A stretch of DNA of 64,000 bases. It comes from Ophiodon elongatus. Lineage: Eukaryota; Chordata; Actinopteri; Perciformes; Hexagrammidae. Below, piece by piece: positions 63,488 to 64,000 of this stretch; position 1 is the first letter of the stretch, and every line of letters starts with the position of its first letter. The notes below the pieces were generated by a model. The model did no database searches and was not told the DNA's origin. It worked only from the letters and a program-made list of their open reading frames with translations. The stretch lies in contig JACSYO010000150.1 of assembly GCA_016806645.1 (NCBI GenBank), positions 2,792,501 to 2,856,500 of the forward strand. The letters are read 5' to 3'. Both the position numbers and the translations under genes were made by a program.

Positions 63488-63660
63488 GCCAATCAGAGCT
63501 CTTGGAACAGGGGTGTTGCCGTAGCAACGACACAGTGACAGCAGCAGATGGGCTTGCTGTTGAGAGGAGTGAAGGAGAGAGGCAGAGGAAGGAAGAGAAC
63601 GGAGACGAGGACAAACGGAGGAGAAGAAAGTCTCATGGTGACGAATCTTCATCAGGACCC
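63488..63660 (+). promoter_or_regulatory. Promoter-like patch: CCAAT box plus X-box
   Basis: GCCAATCAG at 63488-63496 and GTTGCCGTAGCAAC at 63515-63528, the RFX X-box consensus with a two-base spacer, lie 22 bases apart. A CpG- and GA-rich stretch follows. It could start an alternative fam13b transcript or another gene. Function is inferred from motifs only. Confidence 0.35.
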
Positions 63661-63700
63661 TTCACCCATGTTTCCTCCAGGGTTTTTCCCCAGTTAAAGA

Positions 63701-63990
63701 CACAATTCACCCCAAAATTTAAAATGCATATTTTTCCTCTTACCTTTTAGTGTTCTAAATTGTTTTGGTGTGAGTTGACGAGTGTTGGAGATATCGACCG
63801 TAGAGATGTCTGCCTTCCCTCGAATACAATGGGACTATATGGCACTCGGCATGTGGAGATCACCAGTGCTAACAAAAACGTTTAGTTTTTCAAAACTCAA
63901 CCACAACATCTCGCTACAGAAATCATGACCAAGATATTGTGCATCTACTTGTGGATGAGCGGCTAAACACTGTAAACACGAGCCTCTCGT
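63701..63990 (+). repeat. Interspersed repeat, copy 2 (first copy at 51468)
   Basis: Same ordered blocks as 51468-51765, in the same orientation. It may continue beyond the window edge. Confidence 0.6.
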
Positions 63991-64000
63991 CCGTGAGTGG

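Larger units (their letters stand above)
55580..64000 (+). other. fam13b intron or downstream sequence, no exon found
   Basis: 8.4 kb without a recognised exon. Contains CA tracts (56951-57001, 58211-58236, 60370-60383, 62067-62134), a poly(T) tract (61722-61737), a V-SINE-like element, a promoter-like patch near 63,490 and a dispersed repeat at the end. Confidence 0.6.

Overview
This is a gene-poor, eukaryotic window from a ray-finned fish, most likely a spiny-rayed (percomorph) teleost. Three things support that: exons with GT/AG splice sites encode two recognisable vertebrate genes; CA/GA microsatellites are very dense; and several dispersed repeats are ones I know from teleost genomes (a tRNA-derived V-SINE-like element, a second tRNA-headed SINE, a MITE with inverted ends, and AT-rich interspersed families). 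No bacterial gene, tRNA gene, rRNA, CRISPR array or intact autonomous transposon was seen.

Layout. 1-12,260: intergenic sequence with microsatellites, two members of one MITE family and an imperfect palindrome, no credible gene. 12,260-21,715: complete cxcl14 (CXC chemokine 14) on the + strand. It has a TATA-containing promoter with CRE-like sites, a 5' leader carrying GA and GAA microsatellites, four coding exons (13340-13403, 15216-15321, 19410-19523, 20613-20628; 99 residues) and a 3' UTR with poly(A) signals. 21,715-25,280: short intergenic spacer with a teleost interspersed repeat. 25,280-25,950: CpG-rich promoter region with a likely untranslated first exon ending at 25653. This is best explained as the start of fam13b on the + strand. 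25,654-64,000: fam13b. After a ~19.5 kb first intron there is a probable second 5'UTR exon (45186-45333), then four coding exons (47575-47787 with ATG at 47622, 53456-53668, 55025-55202, 55435-55579). These give the first 234 residues, including the whole RhoGAP-like domain. The rest of fam13b is beyond the window or unseen; no exon was found from 55,580 to 64,000.

The two genes are not known to act in one pathway. In human both lie on 5q31, so their being adjacent here fits conserved vertebrate synteny (recalled, not checked). CXCL14 is a secreted chemokine. FAM13B is a cytoplasmic RhoGAP-like protein, and in this fish copy it lacks the arginine finger and other catalytic-site residues, so it is probably not an active GAP.

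I found no convincing new biological system. The observations most worth following are the degenerate RhoGAP active site, microsatellites placed directly against fam13b splice sites, paired uORFs in a fam13b leader exon, a near-perfect 24-bp-stem hairpin in a fam13b intron, a CRE cluster upstream of cxcl14, a minisatellite that grew inside a SINE, and a CCAAT plus X-box promoter-like patch near the right end.
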